Assembly: GCA_038239005.1 (NCBI GenBank)
Contig: JBBSFE010000003.1
Location: 72,083 to 136,082 of the forward strand
DNA from: DASXHD01 sp038239005
Lineage (GTDB): Bacteria; Myxococcota_A; Polyangia; Polyangiales; Polyangiaceae
Length of the DNA: 64,000 nt
Direction: 5' to 3'
Below the pieces are notes generated by a model. It saw only the letters and a program-made list of their open reading frames with translations. It was not told the origin of the DNA and did not search any database. Positions within the stretch are counted from its first letter, which is position 1. Each line of letters begins with the position of its first letter. The translations under genes were made by a program, and so were the position numbers. Shown piece after piece: positions 33,791 to 42,525 of this stretch.

Positions 33791-35671
33791 TCACCACTCC
33801 GTTTTTTGAACGACCGGAAGCTGGAGCGCGCGTTCGCGATCCAGATCGAGATTGCCGACGTGAAGCGCGAGCGGGGCCTGTACCCATTTGTAGATGCTTT
33901 GAGTGAAGAGACGACCGAAGCGATCGGCCCACGCGTCCGTCTTGCCGGCGTGCTCGGGGAACATCACGCCAAGCGCGACCTTCACCTCGGAGGTCGACAT
34001 TTTTTCGCCCGCGTAGAGCAAGAAACACGCGTCGAGCACGACGAAGGGCATCAGATCTTTTTCGTCTTCTTGATTGTCGGCGAGCTCGGCCGATGGCGGC
34101 TTCACGAGCGTGAGACGAATCGCTTCCGACTTCGTCGTGTCGTGCAGGTAATCGAGCAGGTAGTTCACGACGGTCTTCGGAACGTTCGCGATCACGGAAA
34201 GTGCGCCCTCGAGATCGCCACCGATGGTCGTGTAGCCCACGGCCTTCTCGCTCATGTTGCTCGTCTGCAAGAACAAACCGGCGGCGCTGTTGGACCACGT
34301 CCACATGCGCTCCGCGCGAACGCGTGCTTGTGCGTTTTGGCGCGCGAGGCCGGTGAGCTTTTCGCCGGGTTGGAGCATCGCTTCGACGGCAACGAGCTCG
34401 CGCTCGAATGCCTCGTCGATCGCGACGCTCGTGAGCGGCGCGCCGAGCTCACGCGCCGCAGCTTCGGCCGCTTCGCGGGTTTCTTTCGACGAGTACCGGC
34501 TCGGCATGAAGAACGCGCGCAAGATCTCGGTCGCCTTCGCCTTCGCGTTTGCACCATATTTGCGGTCGATCCATCGGCGCGCGATCCACAAACACAAAAG
34601 GCTGTCGCGACCGCCGGAGAGAGCGACGCCGATGGTTTTGAATGCGCCTGTCTTCTCGAAATAGTCGCCGACGCCCGTGGCAAGCGCGTCGAGGAGCTCT
34701 TCGCAAAATGCGGCGCGCGCATCGACCGGCTTTTCGGGTCCAGGCAAGAAGAAGCTTTTGTGCGCCGGCGCGGGGAACGTGAGAGCCGCGCGCGATTTCG
34801 GATCGAACGCGACGCTCACTTGCTCGACGCGCGGCCCGGCAAAGGCTTCGCGGTCGTGACGGAACGTCGTGTTCTCGCCACGCAGGCGGCGCGTGCGATC
34901 GAGATCGACCGTCACCGCCGCGAACCCCTCACGAAAGCGAGGGGCCTCCAGCATGGCGCGACCGTTTTGCGACACGAGCCCGCCGCCGTCGAACACGAGC
35001 CCGTCGTTGCCGCCGAACATGTTGCAGTATGCAAGCGTCGCTTGGTTGTCGGCGGCGCGCGTTGCGATCATCTCGCGGCGTGTCTCTTCGACGCCCACGC
35101 GAAACGGCGACGCGCTCACGTTTACGACGAGCTCGGCGCCCGCGTAGCAGCGACGTCGCATCGGGCCGTCGGGCGACCAGACGTCTTCGCACACTTCGAG
35201 CGCTACGGTTCCGAACGGCGTCGAGAAGACGATGTCGCCAAACGGCACGCCGTGAACGATCGACGTCTCACCCGGTGTGCCGCGAGCGAAGCAGCGCTCT
35301 TCGTAGAAGACGTTGTAGAAGGGCAGCTTCTCTTTTGGCACGAGCCCGTGAATCGTTCCGCGCGAAAGCAGCGCGGCGACGTTGTACACGCGATCGTCGA
35401 CCGCAACTGCGAGGCCCACCGCGAGGTAGCAATCGAGCGCCTCGGTTGCACGCGCAAGCTCGACGAGACCGGTCCACTGAGCGTCGACGAATGCGCGCCA
35501 CTGCACGAGGTCTTCCGGGGCGTAACCGCCGATGGCCTGCTCGGGTAGAAGGACGATCGTTGCCCCGTCGGAGGCGGCCGATTTTGCGAGCTCGACCATG
35601 CGCGCGACGTTGCTTTTCACGGCGCCGACGGTGCTGTTGGTGCTTGCGAGCGCGATGCGAATCAGTCTCAC
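33791..35671 (-). CDS. nadE: Glutamine-dependent NAD+ synthetase
   Basis: This 626-residue enzyme fuses an N-terminal nitrilase-type glutaminase to the NAD synthase domain. The predicted glutaminase triad is Glu44 (LLPEQAIGG), Lys113 (VPKEKLP) and Cys161 (LEVCEDVW). The ATP pyrophosphatase P-loop is SGGRDS at residues 352-357. The enzyme amidates nicotinate adenine dinucleotide to NAD+ using glutamine, the last step of the pathway. nadD, the preceding adenylylation step, lies 20 kb away at 56216. It is divergent from the DAHP synthase gene, 60 bases apart. Confidence 0.95.
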   Translation of the reverse strand: MRLIRIALASTNSTVGAVKSNVARMVELAKSAASDGATIVLLPEQAIGGYAPEDLVQWRAFVDAQWTGLVELARATEALDCYLAVGLAVAVDDRVYNVAALLSRGTIHGLVPKEKLPFYNVFYEERCFARGTPGETSIVHGVPFGDIVFSTPFGTVALEVCEDVWSPDGPMRRRCYAGAELVVNVSASPFRVGVEETRREMIATRAADNQATLAYCNMFGGNDGLVFDGGGLVSQNGRAMLEAPRFREGFAAVTVDLDRTRRLRGENTTFRHDREAFAGPRVEQVSVAFDPKSRAALTFPAPAHKSFFLPGPEKPVDARAAFCEELLDALATGVGDYFEKTGAFKTIGVALSGGRDSLLCLWIARRWIDRKYGANAKAKATEILRAFFMPSRYSSKETREAAEAAARELGAPLTSVAIDEAFERELVAVEAMLQPGEKLTGLARQNAQARVRAERMWTWSNSAAGLFLQTSNMSEKAVGYTTIGGDLEGALSVIANVPKTVVNYLLDYLHDTTKSEAIRLTLVKPPSAELADNQEDEKDLMPFVVLDACFLLYAGEKMSTSEVKVALGVMFPEHAGKTDAWADRFGRLFTQSIYKWVQAPLALHVGNLDLDRERALQLPVVQKTEW

Positions 35672-35731
35672 AAAACCTCTTTTCGTGACGTAGGGCTAAA
35701 GTCGCTTCCAGGATAGCCGTAGAGGCACCCC

Positions 35732-37195
35732 ATGGGATGGCAACCGGAATGGGTGACTGAGTCTTCGGACGTTCTCGAAGGGGATCCCGCGGACGCGCGA
35801 TGGTACGCTCCCGCGCAGCCGCGCACACCTTCGCGGCCTCCCCCGATGGACTGGTTCGTCGATTCCTACAAGACCCGCTCGAACGTGCAGGCCGTTCCTT
35901 ACGAGGACGAGCCCGCCCTCGAACGCGCCACCGAGACGCTGCGCAAGATGCCGCCGCTCGTGACGTCGTGGGAAATCGAGCGCCTCCGCGAGCAGATCGC
36001 CGAAGCGCAGCTCGGTCGCCGATTCGTGCTTCAGGGTGGTGATTGCGCCGAGACGCTCGCAGACTGCACGCGCGACGTCATCACGAACAAGCTGAAGATT
36101 CTTTTGCAGATGTCGCTCGTGCTCGTTCACGCGTCGCAGGCGCCGGTCATTCGCGTCGGTCGCATCGCGGGGCAATACGCCAAACCGCGGAGCACGAAGA
36201 CCGAGGTCCGCGGCGACGTCGAGCTTCCGAGCTACTTCGGCGATCTCGTCAACGACGCCGCGTTCACGCCGGAAGCGCGCAGGCCCGATCCGGCGCGACT
36301 CATCACGGCGTTCCAGCACGCGGCCGTCACGAACAACTTCATTCGCTCGCTCGTCGCAGCCGGCTTCGCCGACGTCACGCATCCCGAATATTGGGAGCTC
36401 GGTTTCAAAAGCTCTGTGCCGGCACAAGTGCGCGCCGAGTACGAGTCGAAGGCTCGCTCGCTCGCGGAGGCGCTCCGTTTCATGTCCGCGCTCGGTGAGC
36501 GCACGTTCTCGGAGCTCGCACGCGTCGAGTTCTTCACGAGCCACGAAGCGCTCCATCTCGAATACGAAGCGGCGCAGACGTCAGCCGTTCCGCGCCGCAA
36601 CGGCGCGTATCTCCTTTCCACGCACTACCCGTGGATCGGCGAGCGCACGCGCGATCCCGAAGGCGCGCACGTCGAGCTTTTGCGCGGCGTTCGCAACCCG
36701 ATCGGCATCAAGGTCGGCCCGACGGCAAAGCCCGCCGACATCTTGCGTCTCCTCGAGAAGCTCGACCCGCAAAACGATCCCGGCCGCATGACGCTCATCA
36801 CGCGCATGGGCGCCGAAGGTGTCGCGACAGCGTTGATGCCGATCGTCGAGACGATCAAAGCTTCTGGGCGCCGCGTTCTCTGGACGGTCGACCCCATGCA
36901 CGGCAACACGATGAAGACCTCGAGCGGCCGAAAGACGCGTCGATTTGACGATATCCTTCTCGAGCTCGAGCGCTCGTTTGACGTGCACGCAGCGGCGGGA
37001 ACCATTCTCGGTGGGGTTCACTTCGAGCTTACCGGGGAAGACGTTACCGAGTGTCTCGGTGGTACCGCTGGCGTTACCGAGAGCGATCTTGATCAGAACT
37101 ACGCCACTGCGTGTGATCCGCGGCTCAATTATCGGCAGGCGCTCGAGATGAGTTTTTTTATCGCCAAGCGGTTGGCTCCCCGGCGCGTGCCCTGA
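35732..37195 (+). CDS. 3-deoxy-7-phosphoheptulonate synthase, class II
   Basis: This 487-residue class II (plant-type) DAHP synthase condenses phosphoenolpyruvate with erythrose 4-phosphate, the first step of the shikimate pathway. Signature segments are the FVLQGGDCAE loop, the VIRVGRIAGQYAKPRS block, IGIKVGPTAK and VDPMHGNTMK, together with the C-terminal GGVHFELTGEDVTEC. Class II enzymes are not homologous at sequence level to the AroF/G/H class I enzymes and are usually feedback-regulated. No other aromatic-pathway gene lies beside it. Confidence 0.95.
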   Translation: MGWQPEWVTESSDVLEGDPADARWYAPAQPRTPSRPPPMDWFVDSYKTRSNVQAVPYEDEPALERATETLRKMPPLVTSWEIERLREQIAEAQLGRRFVLQGGDCAETLADCTRDVITNKLKILLQMSLVLVHASQAPVIRVGRIAGQYAKPRSTKTEVRGDVELPSYFGDLVNDAAFTPEARRPDPARLITAFQHAAVTNNFIRSLVAAGFADVTHPEYWELGFKSSVPAQVRAEYESKARSLAEALRFMSALGERTFSELARVEFFTSHEALHLEYEAAQTSAVPRRNGAYLLSTHYPWIGERTRDPEGAHVELLRGVRNPIGIKVGPTAKPADILRLLEKLDPQNDPGRMTLITRMGAEGVATALMPIVETIKASGRRVLWTVDPMHGNTMKTSSGRKTRRFDDILLELERSFDVHAAAGTILGGVHFELTGEDVTECLGGTAGVTESDLDQNYATACDPRLNYRQALEMSFFIAKRLAPRRVP

Positions 37196-37253
37196 GGGAG
37201 CGTGGCCCCGCGCGTGCCTCCCCGCCAAGGGCTCACGCTGTTACACTTCGGCG

Positions 37254-37628
37254 ATGACGCTCGTCGTTTGCGCCTCGTGCCGGCGCCACGTGAAGACTCG
37301 CGAGACGGCGTGCCCGTTTTGCCGTGGCGTCATCGCGTCATGGGCGTCGGTCGCCGGGCCACGCATCACACCGCGACTTAGCCGCGCAGCGATTTTCGCG
37401 GGAGCCACGACGCTCGTGGCTGTCGCGAGCTGCGCGGGCTACGGCGCGCCAACGTGCTCCACTGAGGTCAGCTTTGTCGCGCCATGCGGCATCGCGAACA
37501 TCGCGACCACATGCGGCGGTGTTGTTGCGTGCGGCGACGGCGACACGAAAGGTGTTTGCAAGATCGAACCGATCACGCACACTCCGTTCAACACACAGAA
37601 TTTCACATCCCCGACGTGCACGAAGTGA
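37254..37628 (+). CDS. Small zinc-ribbon membrane protein
   Basis: This 124-residue protein has an N-terminal zinc ribbon (CASC and CPFC pairs), one transmembrane helix (about residues 47-65) and an extracytoplasmic Cys-rich tail (APTCSTEV, then APCGIANIATTCGG). Such two-part proteins recur in Myxococcota with no known role. Its stop overlaps the start of the PARG-like gene (TGATG). A sensory or anchoring role is possible. Confidence 0.65.
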   Translation: MTLVVCASCRRHVKTRETACPFCRGVIASWASVAGPRITPRLSRAAIFAGATTLVAVASCAGYGAPTCSTEVSFVAPCGIANIATTCGGVVACGDGDTKGVCKIEPITHTPFNTQNFTSPTCTK

Positions 37629-38431
37629 TGGACGGAAAAGCGATCGCACGCGAGACGCTCTCGATCATCGAGGCCGGCAAGTACATCGCGGGTGGTCGCA
37701 CGGTCGACATTGCCGACGCGATCGCGCACGCGGTCGAGGAGACACGCGTGTATCGGCCTGGCGACGTCGCGCCGGCGCCGAATCGTGACGCTCGCGACAC
37801 GCGCATCGAAGTCACTGGAGAGACCACCGCCGCGGCGGGCCGCCGACTCGTGCTCGTCGAAAAACTTCCGCGCGTCTGCGCGCTCAACTTTGCCTCCGCG
37901 CGCAAACCCGGCGGCGGGTTCCTTGGCGGCGCGAAAGCGCAAGAAGAAGACCTCGCGCGTGCATCCGCTCTCTACGCCTGCCTCGAACCGGCTCGAGCGT
38001 ATTACGACGCCAACCGGCGCGAAGACTCCACGCTCTACACCGATCACGTCATCTACTCGCCCGATGTTCCGTTTTTTCGCGACGACAAGAACGCCCTCCT
38101 GCCGGACCCCGCGCTCCTCTCGATCATCACGGCCCCCGCGCCGAACGCGGGCGCGATCCGCTCGGAAGAACGCCCCAAGCTCCGGCCGACGCTCGAACGC
38201 CGCGCCGCGATCGTCCTCGAAGTTGCCGCGCGTCACAATCACCACACACTCGTCTTGGGCGCATGGGGCTGCGGCGTCTTCGCAAACGATCCGACCGAGG
38301 TCGCCTCCGTCTTTCGCGCGCACCTGACGACCACGTTCGCGCGCACCTTCTCGCGCGTCGTCTTCGCCGTGTGGGACACCTCGCCTGCACACGCGACACT
38401 CGCCGCATTCCGCTCCGCGTTTCCGGCCTGA
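37628..38431 (+). CDS. TIGR02452-family PARG-like protein
   Basis: This 267-residue protein has the poly(ADP-ribose) glycohydrolase signature: GGG at residues 95-97 followed by QEE at 105-107, in the segment KPGGGFLGGAKAQEED. The macrodomain-like core continues with LYTDHVIYSPDVPFFRDD and GAWGCGVFAND, hallmarks of the microbial TIGR02452 family. Homologous bacterial PARGs remove ADP-ribose chains, but activity in this protein is inferred. It is coupled to the zinc-ribbon gene upstream, and a GAF protein gene follows 55 bases downstream. Confidence 0.9.
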   Translation: MDGKAIARETLSIIEAGKYIAGGRTVDIADAIAHAVEETRVYRPGDVAPAPNRDARDTRIEVTGETTAAAGRRLVLVEKLPRVCALNFASARKPGGGFLGGAKAQEEDLARASALYACLEPARAYYDANRREDSTLYTDHVIYSPDVPFFRDDKNALLPDPALLSIITAPAPNAGAIRSEERPKLRPTLERRAAIVLEVAARHNHHTLVLGAWGCGVFANDPTEVASVFRAHLTTTFARTFSRVVFAVWDTSPAHATLAAFRSAFPA

Positions 38432-38486
38432 CGCAAGCGTCGTGGGGCGCATTAATCGGTTCGCTGTTCGAGCCGTAGGCCTCTTC

Positions 38487-38984
38487 ATGGGTGCCCGCAA
38501 CGAAGAAGCGTCCCTCGCGGTGCTTCGGTCGCTCGAGATCCTCGACACGGGTGCCGACCCTCGCTTCGATCGCATCACGCAGCTCGCCGCCGAAATTTTC
38601 GAGGCTTCCGGAGCGTTCGTTTCGTTCGTGGATCGCGATCGCGTTTGGTTCAAGTCAACGCGTGGCATCGACATCCGACAGACGGCTCGTCGGGGTTCGT
38701 TTTGCACGCACGCGGTCGCCCAGAAGGACGTGCTCGTCGTTCCCGACGCGACGCTCGACACGCGCTTCGTCACGGGCTCGCTCGTCACCGCCGAGACGCA
38801 CGTCCGCTTCTACGCAGGCGCTGTGATTTGCGCTTCAGGCATGCCGATCGGGACGCTCGCGATCATCGACCGACGCCCACGCCAACTCGATCGTGACCGC
38901 CGACAACACTTGCAGATGCTCGCCGGGCTCGTCGAAGACGAGGTTCAACACCACAGCAGCATCACTCGCGCGCGCGCCGCGTAG
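38487..38984 (+). CDS. Stand-alone GAF-domain protein
   Basis: This 165-residue protein comprises a single GAF domain. The N-terminal EILDTGADPRFDRIT and central FVSFVDRDRVWFKSTRG segments are typical of GAF sensors; later SFCTHAVAQKDVLVVPDA and GMPIGTLAIID complete the fold. GAF domains bind small molecules such as cyclic nucleotides or sense redox or light. No output domain is attached. ATG 38487 is the better start; GTG 38442 would add 15 unusual residues. It is convergent with the adenylate cyclase gene, with 13 bases between stops. Confidence 0.85.
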   Translation: MGARNEEASLAVLRSLEILDTGADPRFDRITQLAAEIFEASGAFVSFVDRDRVWFKSTRGIDIRQTARRGSFCTHAVAQKDVLVVPDATLDTRFVTGSLVTAETHVRFYAGAVICASGMPIGTLAIIDRRPRQLDRDRRQHLQMLAGLVEDEVQHHSSITRARAA

Positions 38985-38997
38985 CAACGTCTCTGGA

Positions 38998-40242
38998 TCA
39001 CGTGTCGGATGCGTCGAGTGGCGCGAACACGCGGAGGATCTGGCTCTTGCCCTTCGCGCGCATCGCCGGCAGCTCGCGAAAACGATGCTGCACTCCAATG
39101 GCGTCCACCGTCGCCTCGCTCGCGAGAATCGGCACGCCGGCTTCCTTCGTGAGCCCCTCGATGCGCGACGCCGTATTCACCGTGTCACCGATCACGGTGT
39201 ACTCGAGTCGATGTTCTGGCGATCCGATGTCGCCGAGCACGGCGTCTCCAGTGTGCAAACCAATGCCGATGCGAATCGGCACTTCGCCGCGTGCTTCGCG
39301 CTCGAGATTCAATGCCGCCAGCTCGGTCTTCATCGCGAGCGCGCAGTCCATCGCGTGGGTCGCGTGCTCGGCGTCCGCGAGCGGCGCACCGAAGTATGCG
39401 AGGAGGCCGTCGCCGATGAACTTGTCGAGCGTTCCGCCGTGCCGAAACACTTCGCGCACCATGCGACCGTGGTACTCGTTCAAAAGCTCGATGACTTCGA
39501 CGGGGCGCATCGCTTCGGACAGCGCCGTGAAGTCGCGGATGTCCGAGATGAGCAGCGTCACGTGGCGGCTCTCCGGCGCTTCGGCATGTCCGCGCTCGGC
39601 GAGCGTCGCGGCGACTGCCGGCGAGAAGTAACGTCCCAAACGTTCGCGGCGAGCGACCTCGTCGTTCACGCGCCGAACGAGCGAACGGAGCCGCGTGACG
39701 AGGTGTGAGCCGGCCGTCGCCGAGAGCCCGAGCACGATGGCCGACGCGATCCACGCGCCGGGTGCGATGTGCGCTTGGCGTTGGAGTGCGATCTCGAATC
39801 CGGTCGCGAGCACGGCGGTGGCCACCACCTGAGACGTGCTGAGCGAAAGCGCCGCGAGGATGACGAGGGCGACGAAAATTCCGAGCGCGAAGCCCGCCAT
39901 GCCGCCCGGCGATGGTGAGAGCGGCATGGCGAGCGCCTGAAGGACCCAAACGATGGGCACGTCGGCAAGCGCGACCGCAACGCCTGCGCGTTCCGCGATC
40001 GGGACCGAGCGAAGGCCGGCAACGTAGATGGCGATTGCGATCGGAAGATACGCGCCGAAGACGACGACGTTGGATTCCCAGTCGCGTAGACCGAGGCCCT
40101 TCCAAAGAATCAGCGAGAGGAGCAGTATGCCTGCGACGCCGATGATACGCAGGCGTCCGAGCCGATGCGCCATCGCGGCACGGTGTGCGCCAAGCGTGCG
40201 CTTGAGGGTGTCGTTGCTCTGCGTTTCCGCCGAAGCGTTCAC
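38998..40242 (-). CDS. Membrane-bound class III adenylate/guanylate cyclase
   Basis: This 414-residue protein has about five hydrophobic helices at residues 31-180 and then a cyclase catalytic domain. Metal-binding Asp234 (LISDIRDFT) and Asp278 (FIGDGLLAYFG) are present, with the adenine-selecting Lys274 and the transition-state residues Asn356 and Arg360 in VIGDTVNTASRIE. These residues favour adenylate over guanylate cyclase activity. The membrane domain probably senses an extracellular or membrane signal. It lies 49 bases downstream of the putative anti-sigma gene on the same strand, so it may be the tail of that operon. Confidence 0.9.
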   Translation of the reverse strand: MNASAETQSNDTLKRTLGAHRAAMAHRLGRLRIIGVAGILLLSLILWKGLGLRDWESNVVVFGAYLPIAIAIYVAGLRSVPIAERAGVAVALADVPIVWVLQALAMPLSPSPGGMAGFALGIFVALVILAALSLSTSQVVATAVLATGFEIALQRQAHIAPGAWIASAIVLGLSATAGSHLVTRLRSLVRRVNDEVARRERLGRYFSPAVAATLAERGHAEAPESRHVTLLISDIRDFTALSEAMRPVEVIELLNEYHGRMVREVFRHGGTLDKFIGDGLLAYFGAPLADAEHATHAMDCALAMKTELAALNLEREARGEVPIRIGIGLHTGDAVLGDIGSPEHRLEYTVIGDTVNTASRIEGLTKEAGVPILASEATVDAIGVQHRFRELPAMRAKGKSQILRVFAPLDASDT

Positions 40243-40277
40243 GTGGTGAAGTTAGAGTAAATCGTGGCGACGGACGA

Positions 40278-40289
40278 ATTTGCGCAAAT
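40278..40289. promoter_or_regulatory. 12-bp palindrome before the cyclase gene
   Basis: ATTTGCGCAAAT is self-complementary and lies in the 49-base gap between the putative anti-sigma gene and the cyclase gene. It could be an operator controlling the cyclase separately from the ECF operon. Support is only its perfect symmetry and position. Confidence 0.3.
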
Positions 40290-40291
40290 CG

Positions 40292-40999
40292 TCAGCGCGG
40301 CGACTGCTCGGGGAACTTCCCGGCGAGCTCGGCTTCGATGCGTTTCGCGCCGGCTTCGTCTCCGCTTGCGCGCAGTGCCTGCGCTTCGACCGTGAGCTCT
40401 TCGGGGACCATGCGCGCGCCCGTTTGGAAACGGGCTGCTCGCACGATGCGCAGCGCGACTTCGGGTTCACCGCGATGAAGCGCACCACGCGCTTCGCTGA
40501 CCATGCGAGCTTCGCGTGCGAGCCTGTCTTGCTCGGAGAGAATCGCCGGCGCGACCGATATCGTTCCGGTGTGCGCATCGCTCGCGATGTCGGCTTTGGA
40601 TTTCGGAGCAACCGCGTCCATCTCGCCAAAGAACACAGTTGGCGCAACGTGACCGGTGATGACGACGGGCGTGATTGCGCCTTCGTCTCTGGCTTGCGCC
40701 GTGGTGTGCTCGAGCGCGCGCGGCGCGGCGATCGTCACGTGCGTGGGAACGGGCGCGGTTTGATTCGCGACCATGAGCAGCGTTGCAGCGACACCGACGG
40801 TGATCGTCGCGCCGAGCGCGATGCCGATCGCGAGCTTGCTGCCAAGAACTGCGCTGCCTTTGACGCCGAGCGCCGCAGCACTCGGAGGCGCGAGCCCGAG
40901 ACTCGCCATTTCGACGCCCGTCCACATGGCGTCGCGTTGTTTCGACGTGGGTCCGTCTTGCTTCGCGGCGGCGAAGAGCGATTGCATGCGCTCGGTCAT
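40292..40999 (-). CDS. Putative membrane anti-sigma factor
   Basis: This 235-residue protein has a short cytoplasmic N-terminus (about 50 residues), one transmembrane helix (about 56-77) and an extracytoplasmic region ending with two TPR-like helices (EPEVALRIVRAARFQTG, then AGAKRIEAELAGKF). It starts within the stop of the ECF sigma gene (ATGA), the usual position of an anti-sigma factor. The N-terminus does not show the zinc-binding HxxxCxxC motif, so the anti-sigma label rests on context and topology. Confidence 0.6.
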   Translation of the reverse strand: MTERMQSLFAAAKQDGPTSKQRDAMWTGVEMASLGLAPPSAAALGVKGSAVLGSKLAIGIALGATITVGVAATLLMVANQTAPVPTHVTIAAPRALEHTTAQARDEGAITPVVITGHVAPTVFFGEMDAVAPKSKADIASDAHTGTISVAPAILSEQDRLAREARMVSEARGALHRGEPEVALRIVRAARFQTGARMVPEELTVEAQALRASGDEAGAKRIEAELAGKFPEQSPR

Positions 41000-41556
41000 C
41001 GCTCACCTCCCGCGATCACGCGCAAGGTAGGCCGCTGGAGATTCACGCCGCTCTTGCGGTCCTCCGAGCGGAGTGCCGTTTCGAGCTGTTGGCGCGCGAC
41101 GCGCAGACGCGAGTAAACCGTGTTCACCGGAAGCGCGAGCGACTCTGCGATTTCGGGTGCCGTCATCTCTTCGATCTCGTGCAGCACGAGCACCGCACGC
41201 TTTTCGACGTCGAGTGTGGCGAGGGCGACGTCGAGTTGGTCGAGGGCTTCGCGGCGTTCAATCATCTCGGGTTGGTCGGCTTCGACGGGCTCGAGGTCTT
41301 GGGCGAGGCCGCCATCCACGTCCTCGGGATGCCGGCGCCGATGGCGTCTCCACTCGCTCGCGACTCGAAGCACGATCTGAAACAACCAAGCGCGCGGTCC
41401 ATGCCCGCGTTCTTCGTAAGTTGCGAGCCGGCGATGGGCGACGACGAAAACTTCTTGAACGCGATCTTCGACGTCGGCTGGGGCTACGCCTAGGCGGCGC
41501 AAGTTACGCCACACGAACGCGACATGATCATCGTAAAGCGACCGGAACTCCGTCAC
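40996..41556 (-). CDS. ECF-type RNA polymerase sigma factor
   Basis: This 186-residue protein has a sigma region 2 (FVWRNLRRLGVAPADVEDRV, then AHRRLATYEERGHGPRAWLF) and a sigma region 4 helix-turn-helix (EMTAPEIAESLALPVNTVYSRL), separated by an acidic linker, as in extracytoplasmic-function sigma factors. The GTG start overlaps the TGA of the upstream gene, and its own stop overlaps the putative anti-sigma gene. It likely controls envelope genes in response to a signal sensed by that anti-sigma. Its target promoter is not identified. Confidence 0.9.
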   Translation of the reverse strand: MTEFRSLYDDHVAFVWRNLRRLGVAPADVEDRVQEVFVVAHRRLATYEERGHGPRAWLFQIVLRVASEWRRHRRRHPEDVDGGLAQDLEPVEADQPEMIERREALDQLDVALATLDVEKRAVLVLHEIEEMTAPEIAESLALPVNTVYSRLRVARQQLETALRSEDRKSGVNLQRPTLRVIAGGER

Positions 41557-42494
41557 CGCAGCCTCCAAGTGAATCCTAGCTCGGCTCTCATCGAGAGCAA
41601 TCCGATTGAGTTGGCGTCGCCCGTGTGGACGACGTTGAAATTCGCGATTCCGCGCACTTCGACCGACAAAGCGCTGGCCAAATCGCCGCGAAGGCCAATC
41701 GTGGGACCAAACGCGAACATGCCATCGACGAGGTGGTCGATCGAGCCGATGAGCACGTGGTCGATGACGCCAAGCTCCGTTCCCGCGCATGCGTCGAGCA
41801 AGAGACCGCGATGTTCCACGTAGTTTCCTGGAATACGCACGCAGGCGTCGACACGCCCTGCGAAATACGACGCCGACGCCGTTTGGCCGATGAGCGCGGC
41901 GCCCATCAAAGCAGGTCGCAAGAAAAACGAGCGCGTGAGCTCGACAAGGACGAACGCGGCGCCGCCCACGAATGCCGCGTCGCCGGTCGTGAGTGGCGAG
42001 TTGCCAAGCGTGCCGCTCGCGCCAACTTCGATCGCGTGTTTCGGAGCAGGAACACCCGCGTCGGCGAGCCCTTCACCGCCGATGATGGGCGGAGCGGGGT
42101 TCGCGTTGGCGTTTGCGTTGGCGTTTGCGTTGGCGTTTGCGTTTGCGTTTGCGTTGACGTTCGCGTTGGCGTTTGTAGCCGGGTGCGCTTTGGCTTTGGC
42201 GACTTCCGCATCGAGCACGAGCCCCGCCCACACGCCGAGCGCCGAGATGACACCCGCGCAGCGATCCGCGGAGGTCGAATCGATTTCGCGATGGGCCACC
42301 GCGTTGCCTTGCGCGTCGTCGAGGTTGGCGGTGACGATCACGTGGGCGCCGCGACGCTCGTCGAACACGCGGAGACGCCACCCGGCAGCGGGCGCCAGGC
42401 TGCCGCCAAGGGCTTCACGAAGTGCGTCTTGGGCCTGCTCCAGGTTGGCGCACACGTCGTGTGCGTCCACCACTACAGCCGGCGGGGTGTCCAC
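41553..42494 (-). CDS. Predicted envelope protein with Asn-Ala repeats
   Basis: This protein is 313 residues if it starts at GTG 42494. Its N-terminal domain is rich in conserved-looking segments (ALGGSLAPAAGWRLRVFDE, VISALGVWAGLVL). A linker of alternating Asn and Ala residues (13 or so repeats) follows, then a C-terminal region with features of an outer-membrane barrel (GLLSMRAELGFTWRLR ending in an aromatic and Arg). The start is uncertain: no clear signal peptide is seen from GTG 42494, but longer frames overlap the upstream gene. It is the gene immediately before the ECF sigma factor in this operon. Confidence 0.6.
   Translation of the reverse strand: MDTPPAVVVDAHDVCANLEQAQDALREALGGSLAPAAGWRLRVFDERRGAHVIVTANLDDAQGNAVAHREIDSTSADRCAGVISALGVWAGLVLDAEVAKAKAHPATNANANVNANANANANANANANANANPAPPIIGGEGLADAGVPAPKHAIEVGASGTLGNSPLTTGDAAFVGGAAFVLVELTRSFFLRPALMGAALIGQTASASYFAGRVDACVRIPGNYVEHRGLLLDACAGTELGVIDHVLIGSIDHLVDGMFAFGPTIGLRGDLASALSVEVRGIANFNVVHTGDANSIGLLSMRAELGFTWRLR
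42101..42175. repeat. Hexanucleotide microsatellite encoding Asn-Ala repeats
   Basis: About 12 copies of a GCGTTN-type 6-bp unit (TTTGCG/TTGGCG variants) lie within the gene at 41553-42494. On the coding strand they encode alternating Asn and Ala. The unit length is a multiple of three, so copy-number changes would alter linker length without a frameshift. Confidence 0.85.
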
Positions 42495-42525
42495 ACATCG
42501 ATCATGGCCGGAAGTACCGAATCCG

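Noticed and set aside
42101..42175. CRISPR-like or regulatory repeat array
   Set aside because: The 6-bp units lie inside a coding sequence and lack spacers; it encodes an Asn-Ala linker.
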